The notes: generated from the letters alone by a model not told the origin. Counted from the first letter of the stretch, positions 1 through 10,740 are shown. The stretch is DNA of 64,000 bases from Pseudomonas sp. UBA6562 (GCF_002434265.1 NZ_DJJS01000005.1:1-64000), one strand, 5' to 3'. Made by a program: numbers and translations.

Positions 1-2
1 CG

Positions 3-44
3 CAAAACCCCTATCTGCGCATGCAGGTAGGGGTTTTGTCTTTT
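3..44 (+). terminator. Rho-independent terminator of the gene left of the window
   Basis: Bases 3-18 pair with 23-38 (16-bp stem, one G-T wobble, 4-base loop GCAT). A T-rich stretch (34-44) follows on the plus strand. It ends transcription entering from the left and separates that gene from recC. An A run on the other side means it may also work on the minus strand. Confidence 0.85.
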
Positions 45-144
45 CTGCGCGCCGTAAAATCAGCTGACACTTACACCTTGCTCTCAAGTTGCGGCATGCC
101 CGGCCAGATGGCATCGTTTCCTCTCGAAAACCCCAGGTAGCCCT

Positions 145-3100
145 ATGTCGCAGCACGAGTCCATCACCCCCGGCTTCATGGTCATCCACGGCAACCGCTC
201 GGACGACCTGCGTAACCTGGTAGTGGAATGGATGCGCCTCTATCCGCTGCGGCCCCTGGAGAACGAAGTGGTCCTGGTGCAGAGCAACGGCATTGCCCAA
301 TGGCTGAAAATGGCCTTGGCAGCAGACTCCGACGATGGCGGCTGCGGTGTGGCCGCCGCGATCGACGTACAGCTACCCGGCAGTTTTCTCTGGCGCCTGT
401 ACCGGGCGGTGCTTGGCCGCTCGGAAATCCCGGAGACCTCGGTACTCGACAAAGGCCCGCTGACCTGGCGTCTGATGCGGCTACTGCCCGTACTCATCGA
501 ACAACCGCTCTTCGCACCCCTCGCACGTTTTCTCAAGGACGACCGGGACATGCGCAAGCGCTACCAGTTGTCCCAACGCCTGGCCGACCTCTTTGACCAG
601 TACCAGGTCTACCGTGCCGACTGGTTGGAAGACTGGGCCGAAGGCCGTTACCAGCTGCGCAACGGCCGCGATGAGCTTCGTCCGCTCGCCGAAGGCAACC
701 AATGGCAAGCCGCGCTGTGGCAAGCTTTGTTGCAGGATGTCGGTACCGAGGGTATGGCACAAAGCCGAGCCGGCGTGCACCAACGCTATATGCATACCAT
801 CGAAGCCGCCCAGATCGCGCCGGCCGGGCTACCTAGCCGAGTGATCGTATTCGGCATTTCGTCGCTGCCCGCCCAAGTGCTGCATGCGCTGGCCGGGTTG
901 TCTCGATTCACCCAAGTCCTATTGTGCGTGCACAACCCTTGCCGCCACCACTGGGCCGATATCGTCGCCGACAAAGACCTGCTGCGCCGCGAATACCGCC
1001 GCCAGCACCGCAAGCCAGGCATACCGCTGCAGCTCGATGCCACCAGCCTGCACCAGCACGCGCAACCGTTGCTCGCCGCCTGGGGCAAACAAGGCCGCGA
1101 CTACATCGCACTGCTCGATGAATTCGACCAGCCGGACAGCTACCGCGGTGCGTTCAGCGACGGCAAGATCGACCTGTACAGCGACGAGCCGGCGCAAACG
1201 CTGCTCAACCAGTTGCAGGACGACATCCTCGAACTGCGCCCGCTCGCCGAGACCCGCGAGGTCTGGCAACCCGTCGACCCTGCTGCGGACGATTCGATTC
1301 GTTTCCACATCGCCCACAGTGCCCAGCGTGAAGTGGAAGTGCTGCACGACCAACTGCTCGAGCATTTTTACCGCAACCCGGCGTTGAACCCCCGCGACAT
1401 CATCGTCATGGTCCCGGACATCAATGGCTACGCGCCGCACATCCGCGCAGTGTTCGGGCAGATGCCACGCGAGGACAAGCGCTTCATCCCCTTCACCCTG
1501 AACGACCAGCTCCAGCGCGGCCGCGACCCGCTGCTCATCGCCTTGGAACACCTGCTGCAATTGCCCGACAGCCGTTTCGCCGTCGGCGAAATCCTCGACC
1601 TGCTGGACGTGCCTGCCGTCCGTGCACGGTTCGACATTCCCGAGCAATCCCTGGCCATTTTGCACCGTTGGATCGAGGGCGCCGGCGTGCGCTGGGGGCT
1701 GGATGCGCGGCAGCGCACGGCATTGGGGCTGCCGGCCAGCATGGAGCAGAACAGTTGGCGCTTTGGCCTGCGCCGCATGCTGCTCGGCTATGCCGTCGGC
1801 AGCGGCGAGGGCTTTGCGGGTGTTGAGCCTTACGATGAAGTAGGGGGGCTGGACGCCGCGTTGGTCGGCCCGTTGTTCGCCCTGATCGACCGCCTCGACC
1901 ATTGGTACCAGGCCCTGCTCGAACCTGCTGCTCCGGCTGTCTGGGGCCAGCGTTTGCAAGGCTTGGTCAACGACTTCTTCAAACCCGAAGACGAGCACAC
2001 CGAATACCTCCTGATCCAGCTCGACGAACTGCGCGACCAATGGTTGCAAACCTGCGCCTCGGTCGAGCTCGAAGAGCCGCTGCCATTGACGGTGGTGCGC
2101 GAAGCCTGGCTGGCCGGGCTCGACCAGGGCGGTCTGAATCAACGCTTTCTCGCCGGCTCGGTGAATTTCTGCACTCTGATGCCGATGCGTGCCATTCCCT
2201 TCGAGATGGTTTGCTTGCTGGGCATGAACGACGGCGATTACCCGCGCGCGCAACCGCCGCTGGATTTCGACTTGATGGCCGCCGATTACCGTCCAGGCGA
2301 CCGCTCCCGACGCGAAGACGACCGTTACCTGATGCTCGAAGCCGTACTGTCGGCGCGCAACCATCTGTACATCAGTTGGGTAGGCCGCAGCATCCGCGAC
2401 AATACCGAGCGTCCGCCTTCAGTGCTGGTCGGGCAGTTGCGCGACCACCTGGCTGCCGGCTGGCGCTTGCTTACCGACACGTCCGACAACGACCCGTCGG
2501 AAGGGGGCCAGGCACTGCTTCATGCGCTGACGCTGGAGCACCCCTTGCAGCCCTTTAGCATTCGCTACTTCCAAGCAGGCACGCCGAGCCTGTTCAGTTA
2601 TGCCCGTGAATGGCAGGCCGTGCATGAACCCTGCGCAGCACAAATGCCGTTCGACCGCCTGCAACCGTTCGAGCCGGATGGGCCACTGGCGATCGAGGTG
2701 TTGACCAACTTCCTGCGCAGCCCGGTCAAGCATTTCTACACGCAACGTTTGAAAGTGCATTTCGAACAGGTGCAGGGCGCCCTCGAAGAAGCCGAGCCCT
2801 TCACGCTCGATGGGCTGCAGCACTACACCCTGAGCACCGACCTGCTGGAAGCCGCCCTCAAGGAAGAGGACGGCGAACTCGACGCCCGCCTGCGCAACCA
2901 GGCCAACAGGCTACAGGCCACCGGTCGTTTGCCCATGGCCGGCTTTGGCGAATCGCTGCAAGCCGAACTGATCGCACCGCTGCCAGACCTCATCGGCCGT
3001 TTCCAAGCGCTACGGGTGCGCTGGCCCATTCCCGTGGAGAGCGCTTTGCCGCTGTACTTCACCGCCTACGGCCTGGAGGTCGAAGGCTGGCTTGCGAACC

Positions 3101-3627
3101 TGCACGAAGCGAATGACGGCAGCCTGTTGCGCGTCACCTTGCTGGCCAACGCGATCAACACCCGCAGTGGACGCAAATGGCCGCGCCTGATCGACAGCTG
3201 GGTCCATCACCTGATGGCGTGTGCGCAAGGTTTGCCGTTGCACACTGCGGTGGTCGCCACCGACACCACGTTATTACTGCCGCCGCTGAGCGCGGACGCA
3301 GCCAGGACCGCGCTGAGCGACCTGCTCCTGGCCTGGCGGCAGGGCATGGCCGAGCCCTTGCCGGTAGCGCCGCGCACGGCGTTCGCATTCCTTGCCGGCA
3401 AGGACCGTGAGGCTGGGCTGAAGGTTGCCCAGGTCACATACGAAGGCTCCGAATTCAGCCAGGGCGATGCCGGCGAGCGCGCCCGCGACATGGCCCTGGC
3501 CCGGCAGTATCCGGATTTCGCTGCGCTGACGGCCGACGAGTCGTTCGAAGGCTGGGTGCAGGCGCTCTACCAACCGTTGTTCGAGGCCCCATGGGCAGAC
3601 CTGCAAGCCCAGGAGACCAAGCGATGA
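145..3627 (+). CDS. recC: RecBCD exodeoxyribonuclease V, RecC (gamma) subunit
   Basis: This encodes the 1160-residue RecC scaffold of RecBCD, the helicase/nuclease that resects double-strand ends and loads RecA after Chi recognition. RecC keeps a helicase-like fold without a working ATPase site; accordingly no Walker A motif is visible. Family landmarks are the N-terminal block around residues 10-60 (IHGNRSDDLRNLV, then QSNGIAQWLK) and the block near 680-700 (MRAIPFEMVCLLGMNDGDYP). Length is close to E. coli RecC (about 1120). The ATG at 145 has an AGG about 8 bases upstream. The stop overlaps the recB start (ATGA), indicating translational coupling. Antisense open frames inside it are shadows. 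Confidence 0.96.
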   Translation: MSQHESITPGFMVIHGNRSDDLRNLVVEWMRLYPLRPLENEVVLVQSNGIAQWLKMALAADSDDGGCGVAAAIDVQLPGSFLWRLYRAVLGRSEIPETSVLDKGPLTWRLMRLLPVLIEQPLFAPLARFLKDDRDMRKRYQLSQRLADLFDQYQVYRADWLEDWAEGRYQLRNGRDELRPLAEGNQWQAALWQALLQDVGTEGMAQSRAGVHQRYMHTIEAAQIAPAGLPSRVIVFGISSLPAQVLHALAGLSRFTQVLLCVHNPCRHHWADIVADKDLLRREYRRQHRKPGIPLQLDATSLHQHAQPLLAAWGKQGRDYIALLDEFDQPDSYRGAFSDGKIDLYSDEPAQTLLNQLQDDILELRPLAETREVWQPVDPAADDSIRFHIAHSAQREVEVLHDQLLEHFYRNPALNPRDIIVMVPDINGYAPHIRAVFGQMPREDKRFIPFTLNDQLQRGRDPLLIALEHLLQLPDSRFAVGEILDLLDVPAVRARFDIPEQSLAILHRWIEGAGVRWGLDARQRTALGLPASMEQNSWRFGLRRMLLGYAVGSGEGFAGVEPYDEVGGLDAALVGPLFALIDRLDHWYQALLEPAAPAVWGQRLQGLVNDFFKPEDEHTEYLLIQLDELRDQWLQTCASVELEEPLPLTVVREAWLAGLDQGGLNQRFLAGSVNFCTLMPMRAIPFEMVCLLGMNDGDYPRAQPPLDFDLMAADYRPGDRSRREDDRYLMLEAVLSARNHLYISWVGRSIRDNTERPPSVLVGQLRDHLAAGWRLLTDTSDNDPSEGGQALLHALTLEHPLQPFSIRYFQAGTPSLFSYAREWQAVHEPCAAQMPFDRLQPFEPDGPLAIEVLTNFLRSPVKHFYTQRLKVHFEQVQGALEEAEPFTLDGLQHYTLSTDLLEAALKEEDGELDARLRNQANRLQATGRLPMAGFGESLQAELIAPLPDLIGRFQALRVRWPIPVESALPLYFTAYGLEVEGWLANLHEANDGSLLRVTLLANAINTRSGRKWPRLIDSWVHHLMACAQGLPLHTAVVATDTTLLLPPLSADAARTALSDLLLAWRQGMAEPLPVAPRTAFAFLAGKDREAGLKVAQVTYEGSEFSQGDAGERARDMALARQYPDFAALTADESFEGWVQALYQPLFEAPWADLQAQETKR

Positions 3628-6600
3628 GCGAAGCCGCCAGCCGCCCCCTTGCCTTGACCTTCCCTTTGCGCGGCAGCCAGCTGATCGAAGCCAGCGCCGG
3701 CACCGGCAAGACCTTCACCATCTCGGCCCTCTACCTGCGCCTGATTCTGGGTCACGGCCTGGACGACAGCGGCTTTGGCCGTGAACTGCTGCCCCCGCAA
3801 ATCCTCGTGGTGACCTTCACCGACGCTGCCACCAAAGAGCTGCGCGACCGCATCCGCGCGCGCCTGGCCCAGGCGGCGCAGTTCTTCCGTGACGAGATCG
3901 CCGCGCCCGACGCACTGGTTGCCGAGTTGCGCGACGACTACCCCAGCGACACCTGGCCGCTCTATGCCAGCAAGCTGGACGCCGCCGCGCAGTGGATGGA
4001 CGAAGCCGCGGTTTCGACTATCCATGGCTGGTGCCAACGCATGCTGCGCGAGCATGCCCTGGACAGCGGCAGCCTGTTCACGCAAAGCCTGGAAACCGAC
4101 CACAGCGAGTTGCTCAACGAAGTCACCCGCGATTACTGGCGGCAATTCTGCTACGGCATGCTGGGCGAGACCCTGGCCTGGGTGCGCGAACACTGGCAGT
4201 CGCCCGCCCACCTGCTGGCGCGCGCCAAAGGCCTGCTCGCCAGCGCCGGGCCGCTGGAAGACGGCGCCCATCCCGCGCAACATATCGAGGGTGGTCTGCG
4301 CCGACGGCATGAAGCCTTGGCCAGCATCAAGCAGCCTTGGGGCGTTTGGATCGAGGAGCTGCGCGCACTGCTGATGCAGGGCATCGCCGACAAGACTGTC
4401 GACGCACGCAAGCTACAAGTGCGCTACGTCGAGCCCTGGCTGGATGCCCTGAGCCAATGGCATGCCGACCCGGACAGCCATCAGTTGGACCTCGGCAAAG
4501 GTTTCGAACGGCTCACCCCCCAAGGCCTGGCCGATGCCTGGAAAGGCATGCCGCCCAGCCACGCCGCGCTGGAGGCCATGCTCACCCTGCGCGAACGCCT
4601 GCAACAGTTGCCCGACCCCGGCGCCGATGCGCTCGACCACGCCGCCGCCTGGATCTCCACACGTTTCGAGGGTGAGAAGCGTCGCCGCGCCGAGATGGGC
4701 TTCGACGACATGCTCCTGCGCCTGGACGCAGCCCTGCGCGGCGATGCCGGCGAGGCGCTGGCGCAGATCATCCGCGAGCAGTTCCCGGTGGCCCTGATCG
4801 ACGAGTTCCAAGACACCGACCCTGTGCAATACCGCATCTTCGAGCGCATCTACCAGATCGAGCAGAACCGCCAGGACCTGGGCATCTTCCTGATCGGCGA
4901 CCCCAAGCAGGCCATCTACGCGTTTCGCGGCGCCGACATCCACACTTATCTGCGCGCGCGGCGTGCCAGTGCGGGCCGTTTACACAGCCTGGGCACCAAC
5001 TTCCGCTCCACCGAGGCCATGGTCGCGGCGGTCAACCGCGTGTTCGAGCAGGCCGAGGCGCGCCCCGAGGGACGTGGCGCTTTCCTGTTCCGCAAGGGCG
5101 AGGACAATCCGGTGCCGTTCCTGTCGGTGGCCGCCCAGGGGCGCAAAGACACCCTGGTCGTGCAGGCCCAGGCGCAGGCAGCGCTGACCTTCTGGACCCT
5201 GCCCAGCGAAAAACCGGTGGCCAAAGGCACCTACCGCGACCAGTTGGCACCGGCCTGCGCCAGCGAGATCGTGCGCCTGTTGGAGCTGGCCAAGACTGGC
5301 GAGTGTGGGTTCGTCGACGGCAACGGCGCACAGCGCCCATTGGCCCCGGCCGACATCGCCATTCTGGTGCGCGACGGCGGCGAGGCCCAGGCCATCCGCA
5401 GCCAATTGCGCGCCCATGGCGTGCGCAGTGTGTACCTGTCCGACAAGGAGTCCGTGTTCCGCAGCCAGGAAGCCCTGGACGTACTGGCCTGGCTGCGCGC
5501 CTGCGCCGAGCCGGACGCCGACCGCCTGCTGCGTGCCGCCCTGGCCAGCGTCACCCTGGCGCGCCCCCTGGCCGAGTTGGAAGCGCTGAATCGCGACGAA
5601 CTGGCCTGGGAAGCGCGGGTCATGCAGTTCCGTGACTACCGCACCTTGTGGCGCACCCAAGGGGTGCTGAGCATGCTGCGCCGGCTGCTGCACGACTTCG
5701 AGCTGCCGGTGCGCCTGACCGCCCGCGCCGATGGCGAGCGGGTGCTGACCAACCTGCTGCACCTGACCGAACTGTTGCAACAGGCCTCGGCCGAACTGGA
5801 CGGCGAACAGGCCCTGATCCGCTACCTGGGCGAACGCCTGACCAGCCAGGCAGACGGCGGCGAAGAGCAGGTGGTGCGTCTGGAAAGCGACGAACAGTTG
5901 GTCAAGGTGGTGACCATCCATAAGTCCAAGGGCCTGGAGTATCCGCTGGTGTTCCTGCCCTTCGTCTGCAACACCCGACCGGTCGACGGCAGCCGCTTGC
6001 CGGTCGGTTGGCACGACGAACGCGGCGAGCTGCGCATGACGATGACGCCGGACGAGGCCGTCATCGCCGCCGCCGACGACGAGCGTCTGGGCGAAGACCT
6101 ACGTCTGCTGTACGTCGCCCTGACCCGCGCCCAGTACGCCTGCTGGTTGGGCGTGGCGGATCTGAAACGCGGCCGCGAGAGCCGCTCGGTGCTGCACCGT
6201 TCGGCGCTGGGTTACCTGCTGGGCGGTGGCGAGCCACTGCCGGCCTCCACCGACCTGAGCGCCTGGTTGACCGAGGTGCGCGGCAGCAACCCGGCGGTGC
6301 AGGTGCAGCCGTTGCCCGAGATCAGCGATCGGGTCTACACCCCGGTGCACAGCGAGCAACGCCTGCAACCGGCGCGCGAGCCCGGTCGACGCGCCGCCGA
6401 ATACTGGTGGATCGCGTCCTACAGTGCCCTGCGCATCGCCGACAGCATCAGCGGCGAACTGGCGCCCGACAGCCTGCGTGCGCAGAACCTGCTCGACGAC
6501 GAGCCGTTGAGCAATGCCAGCGAGCTCGCACCCGGCCAAGGCTCGATCCATCAGTTTCCCCGCGGCCCGCACCCCGGCACCTTCCTCCACGGCCTGCTGG

Positions 6601-7319
6601 AGTGGGCCGGGCGCGAGGGCTTCGGGCAACTGGCCGCACAGCCCGAGGCATTGCGCGATGCCGTGGCGCGGCGCTGTGCCACGCGCGGGTGGGAAGGCTG
6701 GATACCGACCCTGGAGCACTGGTTGAACGCCATGCTCGGCGTTGCCCTGCCGCTCGCCGAGGGCGCCGAGGTGCGCTTGCGCGACCTGGCCGACTACCGC
6801 TACGAAATGGAGTTCTGGTTCGCCAGCCGCGAGGTCGATGTGGTCCGCCTCGACACCCTGGTACGCCAGTACACCCACCAAGGCGCGCCGCGCGCGGCGG
6901 CCGAGGGCGGTCGGCTCAATGGGTTGTTCAAGGGTTTCATCGACCTGTGCTTCGAGCATGAAGGCCGCTATTACGTAGCCGACTACAAGTCCAACTGGCT
7001 GGGCGCGGACAACGCCAGCTATTCGATGGCGGCCATGGAGGTGTCCATCCTGGAACACCGCTACGACCTGCAATACGTGCTCTACCTGCTGGCCCTGCAT
7101 CGACAGCTCAAGGCGCGCCTTAGCGACTACGACTACGACCGCCACATCGGCGGCGCGCTGTTCATCTTCCTGCGCGGGCTCGGCGCGCGAAGCCGAGGGG
7201 TGTACTTCAGCCGGCCACCCAAAGCCCTGATCGAACAGCTCGACCTGCTGTTCCAGGGCAAGCTGCACACCTTGGCCACTGCGGCCCAGGTCGATCTTTT
7301 CGCGGAGAATCGTCCATGA
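3624..7319 (+). CDS. recB: RecBCD exodeoxyribonuclease V, RecB (beta) subunit
   Basis: RecB is the 3'-5' helicase and the only nuclease of RecBCD. The 1231-residue product has an SF1 Walker A (ASAGTGKT, about residues 22-30), a DEFQDTD motif near 390, HKSKGLEYP near 765 and YVALTRAQ near 828. The C-terminal nuclease domain carries the catalytic D-Y-K triplet with D1120 and K1122 in VADYKSNW. The start is taken at 3624, where ATG overlaps the recC TGA, rather than at an upstream in-frame start (3591) buried in recC. The stop overlaps recD in the same way, so the three subunits are probably made in step. Confidence 0.97.
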   Translation: MSEAASRPLALTFPLRGSQLIEASAGTGKTFTISALYLRLILGHGLDDSGFGRELLPPQILVVTFTDAATKELRDRIRARLAQAAQFFRDEIAAPDALVAELRDDYPSDTWPLYASKLDAAAQWMDEAAVSTIHGWCQRMLREHALDSGSLFTQSLETDHSELLNEVTRDYWRQFCYGMLGETLAWVREHWQSPAHLLARAKGLLASAGPLEDGAHPAQHIEGGLRRRHEALASIKQPWGVWIEELRALLMQGIADKTVDARKLQVRYVEPWLDALSQWHADPDSHQLDLGKGFERLTPQGLADAWKGMPPSHAALEAMLTLRERLQQLPDPGADALDHAAAWISTRFEGEKRRRAEMGFDDMLLRLDAALRGDAGEALAQIIREQFPVALIDEFQDTDPVQYRIFERIYQIEQNRQDLGIFLIGDPKQAIYAFRGADIHTYLRARRASAGRLHSLGTNFRSTEAMVAAVNRVFEQAEARPEGRGAFLFRKGEDNPVPFLSVAAQGRKDTLVVQAQAQAALTFWTLPSEKPVAKGTYRDQLAPACASEIVRLLELAKTGECGFVDGNGAQRPLAPADIAILVRDGGEAQAIRSQLRAHGVRSVYLSDKESVFRSQEALDVLAWLRACAEPDADRLLRAALASVTLARPLAELEALNRDELAWEARVMQFRDYRTLWRTQGVLSMLRRLLHDFELPVRLTARADGERVLTNLLHLTELLQQASAELDGEQALIRYLGERLTSQADGGEEQVVRLESDEQLVKVVTIHKSKGLEYPLVFLPFVCNTRPVDGSRLPVGWHDERGELRMTMTPDEAVIAAADDERLGEDLRLLYVALTRAQYACWLGVADLKRGRESRSVLHRSALGYLLGGGEPLPASTDLSAWLTEVRGSNPAVQVQPLPEISDRVYTPVHSEQRLQPAREPGRRAAEYWWIASYSALRIADSISGELAPDSLRAQNLLDDEPLSNASELAPGQGSIHQFPRGPHPGTFLHGLLEWAGREGFGQLAAQPEALRDAVARRCATRGWEGWIPTLEHWLNAMLGVALPLAEGAEVRLRDLADYRYEMEFWFASREVDVVRLDTLVRQYTHQGAPRAAAEGGRLNGLFKGFIDLCFEHEGRYYVADYKSNWLGADNASYSMAAMEVSILEHRYDLQYVLYLLALHRQLKARLSDYDYDRHIGGALFIFLRGLGARSRGVYFSRPPKALIEQLDLLFQGKLHTLATAAQVDLFAENRP

Positions 7320-9385
7320 GCGACCTGTTCACTCCCTCTGGGCCCGAAACGGAAACGGCGCCGTCGCTGGCGTCCAACGCAGGCCTGTTCGCCTTGCTGG
7401 AGCGCTGGGTGGGCCGTGGTTGGCTACGTGCGCTGGACCTGGCCCTGGTGCGCTTCCTCGACGAGCAAGCGGCGGGCGAACAGCCGCTGGTGTTGCTCGC
7501 CACTGCCCTGACCAGCCATCAGTTGGGCCACGGTCATGTCTGCCTCGACCTGGCGCAGACCCTGGCCGAGCCCGATTTCGCGCTGTCGTTGCCGCCCGAG
7601 GGCGAGGACAGCCAGACGGTCGAAGTCTTGCCGTCCAGCGTCATGGCTGGCCTGGACCTGGCCGAGTGGGTCCGGACATTGAGCCATTCGCCCTTGGTGG
7701 CGCCGGACCAGCACGGCCCGAGCGACCGGCCTCTGGTGCTCAGCGGCGAGCGCCTATACCTGCGCCGCTACTGGACGTACGAGCGTGCGGTGGAAAGCAG
7801 CCTGCGTACCCGCCTGGCCTTACCCTTCGACGTGCCGGACGACCTGCCCGCCAGGCTCGCCGGCCTGTTTCCAGCACCCGCTACTGCGAGCATCGACTGG
7901 CAGAAGCTGGCCTGCGCCCTGGCCACCCGCGCGGCGTTGAGCATCATCACCGGCGGCCCCGGCACCGGCAAGACCACCACGGTGGTGCGCCTGCTGGCGC
8001 TGCTGCAAGGCCCGCGGGTGGAAGCCGACCGGCCCTTGCGCATCCGCCTCGCCGCGCCGACCGGCAAGGCCGCCGCACGGCTCACCGAGTCCATCGGCGC
8101 CCAGGTGCAGAGCCTCGACGTGGCGCCGGCGATCAAGGCGCGCATTCCTACCGAAGTGACCACCGTGCACCGCCTGCTGGGCAGCCGCCCCGGCACCCGG
8201 CATTTCCGCCACCACCGCGGCAACCCGCTGCCGCTGGACGTGCTGGTGGTCGACGAAGCCTCGATGATCGATCTGGAAATGATGGCCAACCTGCTCGAAG
8301 CGCTGCCGCCACGGGCGCGGCTGGTGCTGCTCGGCGACAAGGACCAACTGGCCTCGGTGGAAGCCGGTGCGGTGCTGGGCGACCTGTGCCGCGACGCCGA
8401 AGCCGGCTTCTACAGCCCGGCCACCTGGGCCTGGCTGGAAGCGGTCGCCGGCCATCGGCTCGAGGCCCCCGGCTTGCGCGAGGGCGACCCGCAACGCCAC
8501 GCCCTGGCCCAGCAACTGGTGATGCTGCGCCATTCGCGGCGCTTCGCCGAAGGCAGCGGCATCGGCGAGCTGGCTCGTGCGGTGAACGAACAGCGCGCTG
8601 CCGATGCCCGCCGTGTGTTGAACGATGCAGGCCTTGCCGACGTGGTCAGTTGCCGTCTGCGCGGCGAGCAGGACCACGCGCTCGACCGCCTGCTGATCAC
8701 CGGCAGTGGCCAGGGACGCGGCAAAGCCGGCGGCTACCGGCACTATTTCGATGTGCTGCAGCGCCAGCGTCCCGCAGCGGACACGCCCCTGGCCGATCCT
8801 GCCTGGCTAGCCTGGGCCAGCCAGGTCCTGACGGCCTTCGACCGCTTCCGCCTGCTCTGCGCGGTGCGCAAGGGCCCCTGGGGCGTGGAGGCCGTCAACC
8901 AGCGCGCCACCCGCGCCCTGCAAGGCGCCGGGCTGATCGAGGGCGACCACCAATGGTACGAAGGCCGCCCGGTGCTGATCACCCGCAACGACTATGGCCT
9001 GGGCCTGATGAACGGCGACATCGGCGTGGCCCTGCGCCTCCCCGAGTCCGAACACAGCCAGCACCTCACCCTGCGCGTGGCCTTTCCGCGCAACGACGGC
9101 CAGGGCGGCGTGCGCCTGGTGCTGCCCAGCCGCTTGAGCGATGCGGAAACCGTCTACGCGATGACCGTGCACAAGTCGCAAGGCTCGGAATTCGAACATA
9201 CGGCGCTGATCCTGCCCGACGTGCTCAACCCGGTGCTGACCAAGGAGCTGGTCTACACCGGCATCACCCGCGCCCGGCAGTGGTTCACCCTGGTGGAGCC
9301 GCGGGTGGGGGTGTTCGAGGAGGCGGTGAATCGGCGGGTGAGGCGGTTGAGTGGGTTGATGCTGGAGGCGGGTGGGGCGACATAG
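7316..9385 (+). CDS. recD: RecBCD exodeoxyribonuclease V, RecD (alpha) subunit
   Basis: RecD is the 5'-3' SF1 helicase that completes the heterotrimer and controls nuclease activity and RecA loading. The 689-residue protein shows Walker A (GGPGTGKTTT, about 211-221), Walker B (VVDEASMID, about 309-318) and the C-terminal motif TVHKSQGSEFEH near 617. It is somewhat longer than E. coli RecD (608). ATG 7316 overlaps the recB stop. The 273 bases that follow, up to the convergent LysR gene, show no clear hairpin or gene. Confidence 0.96.
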   Translation: MSDLFTPSGPETETAPSLASNAGLFALLERWVGRGWLRALDLALVRFLDEQAAGEQPLVLLATALTSHQLGHGHVCLDLAQTLAEPDFALSLPPEGEDSQTVEVLPSSVMAGLDLAEWVRTLSHSPLVAPDQHGPSDRPLVLSGERLYLRRYWTYERAVESSLRTRLALPFDVPDDLPARLAGLFPAPATASIDWQKLACALATRAALSIITGGPGTGKTTTVVRLLALLQGPRVEADRPLRIRLAAPTGKAAARLTESIGAQVQSLDVAPAIKARIPTEVTTVHRLLGSRPGTRHFRHHRGNPLPLDVLVVDEASMIDLEMMANLLEALPPRARLVLLGDKDQLASVEAGAVLGDLCRDAEAGFYSPATWAWLEAVAGHRLEAPGLREGDPQRHALAQQLVMLRHSRRFAEGSGIGELARAVNEQRAADARRVLNDAGLADVVSCRLRGEQDHALDRLLITGSGQGRGKAGGYRHYFDVLQRQRPAADTPLADPAWLAWASQVLTAFDRFRLLCAVRKGPWGVEAVNQRATRALQGAGLIEGDHQWYEGRPVLITRNDYGLGLMNGDIGVALRLPESEHSQHLTLRVAFPRNDGQGGVRLVLPSRLSDAETVYAMTVHKSQGSEFEHTALILPDVLNPVLTKELVYTGITRARQWFTLVEPRVGVFEEAVNRRVRRLSGLMLEAGGAT

Positions 9386-9658
9386 GCTCAGAGGACTGAC
9401 CGTGTCGCTTGGCCGTCCTCATCAAGGCGCACTCGAGTCAAACAAGTGAGGTAATTCGCGGATCGTGAAACGGAAAAGCTTTCAACAGAACTTGTTAGCC
9501 CCGCTGCGTCAGATGAAGCCGCGCGGGTAACCTAGGCTAAACCCGCTGTCGCCGTGACCTCTGTGCTATAGCGGGCGTACCACAACTTTGCATCAAGGCA
9601 GCGCGATCGAGAAAGCCGCAATGGCCATCAGGCGCCAAAAACTTGCAATGCCGACTTT

Positions 9659-10606
9659 TCACTCGGTGAACACCAACGATCGGGTCTGACCTAGCAGGAG
9701 TGTTCGGTTTCGCTCCGTCGTATCGCGGATGTAATCCCACAACAACGTAATGCGCTTGAGCTTGCGCAAATCCTCCCGGCAATACATCCAGAACTGCCGC
9801 GTCACCTCCACCTCCCTCGGCAACACCTCCACCAACCGTGCATCCTGCGCCGCGATGAAGCACGGCAGGATTGCCAGCCCATGCCCCTGCACCGCCGCCG
9901 TGTACTGCGCGATCACGCTGGTGCTGCGCAGCGGTGCGTGGGCGTCGGGGATCAGGTGGTTGAGATAGAGCAGCTCGGCGCTGAAGGCCAGGTCTTCCAC
10001 GTAGCTGATGAACCGGTGCTGGCGCAGGTCGTCGAGGGTTGCCACGGGCCGGTGGCGCGCCAGGTACTCAGGCGTGGCGTACAGGCGCAGGCGGTAGTCG
10101 CACAGTTTGCAGCACACATAGGCACCGTGTTCGGGACGTTCCAGGGCGATGACGATGTCGGCTTCGCGCTTGGACAGGCTGATGAAATGCGGTAGCGGCA
10201 GGATGTCGACGGAAATCGCCGGATAGGTGTCGACGAAGTGGCTCAGTTGCGGGGTGACGAAGAAGCTGCCGAAGCCCTCGGTGCAGCCGATGCGTACGTG
10301 GCCCGACAGCGCCATGCCCGAGCCGGACACCTGTTCGCAGGCCATGTGCAGGGTGCTTTCGATGGACTCGGCGTAGCCCAGCAGACGCTGGCCTTCGAGG
10401 GTCAGCAGAAAGCCGCTGGTGCGCGACTTTTCGAACAGCAGCGTACCGAGCGCCTGTTCCAGCGCGGCAATGCGCCGCGACACCGTGGTGTAGTCCACGC
10501 CCAGGCGCTTGGCGGCGCTGCTGGCTTTGCGCGTGCGCGCGACTTCGAGAAAGAACTTCAGGTCGTCCCAGTTCAGGGTGCCGAGGCGGGTAGGGTCTTT
10601 TTGCAT
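9659..10606 (-). CDS. LysR-family regulator, probable control of mmsAB
   Basis: This is a 315-residue LysR-type regulator with an N-terminal winged HTH at about residues 14-40 (KASSAAKRLGVDYTTVSRRI), a linker helix, and a periplasmic-binding-protein-like effector domain. It is transcribed divergently from mmsA across a 134-base gap, the classical arrangement of a LysR regulator and its target. The likely inducer is a valine-catabolic intermediate (inference). P. aeruginosa controls mmsAB with an AraC-type MmsR, so a LysR here is a different solution; the same LysR-mmsA-mmsB order is recalled from P. putida. Confidence 0.88.
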   Translation of the reverse strand: MQKDPTRLGTLNWDDLKFFLEVARTRKASSAAKRLGVDYTTVSRRIAALEQALGTLLFEKSRTSGFLLTLEGQRLLGYAESIESTLHMACEQVSGSGMALSGHVRIGCTEGFGSFFVTPQLSHFVDTYPAISVDILPLPHFISLSKREADIVIALERPEHGAYVCCKLCDYRLRLYATPEYLARHRPVATLDDLRQHRFISYVEDLAFSAELLYLNHLIPDAHAPLRSTSVIAQYTAAVQGHGLAILPCFIAAQDARLVEVLPREVEVTRQFWMYCREDLRKLKRITLLWDYIRDTTERNRTLLLGQTRSLVFTE

Positions 10607-10637
10607 GACGATCCGGTTTTTTTATTCGGTTTTGCGG

Positions 10638-10651
10638 GATGTTTGCACATC
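10638..10651. promoter_or_regulatory. Candidate LysR operator between the divergent LysR and mmsA genes
   Basis: A short inverted repeat, GATGT-TTGC-ACATC, lies 31 bases from the LysR start and 89 bases before mmsA. Its size and place fit a LysR half-site pair. No further copy was found, so this is a weak positional prediction. Confidence 0.35.
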
Positions 10652-10740
10652 TATACTCAAAAGCATCCTGGTGGCGCCATGCCTGCATCGCGGCAGGTGC
10701 CTTTGATCGCGTCCTTACAACAATTCCAAGGAGAACGTCG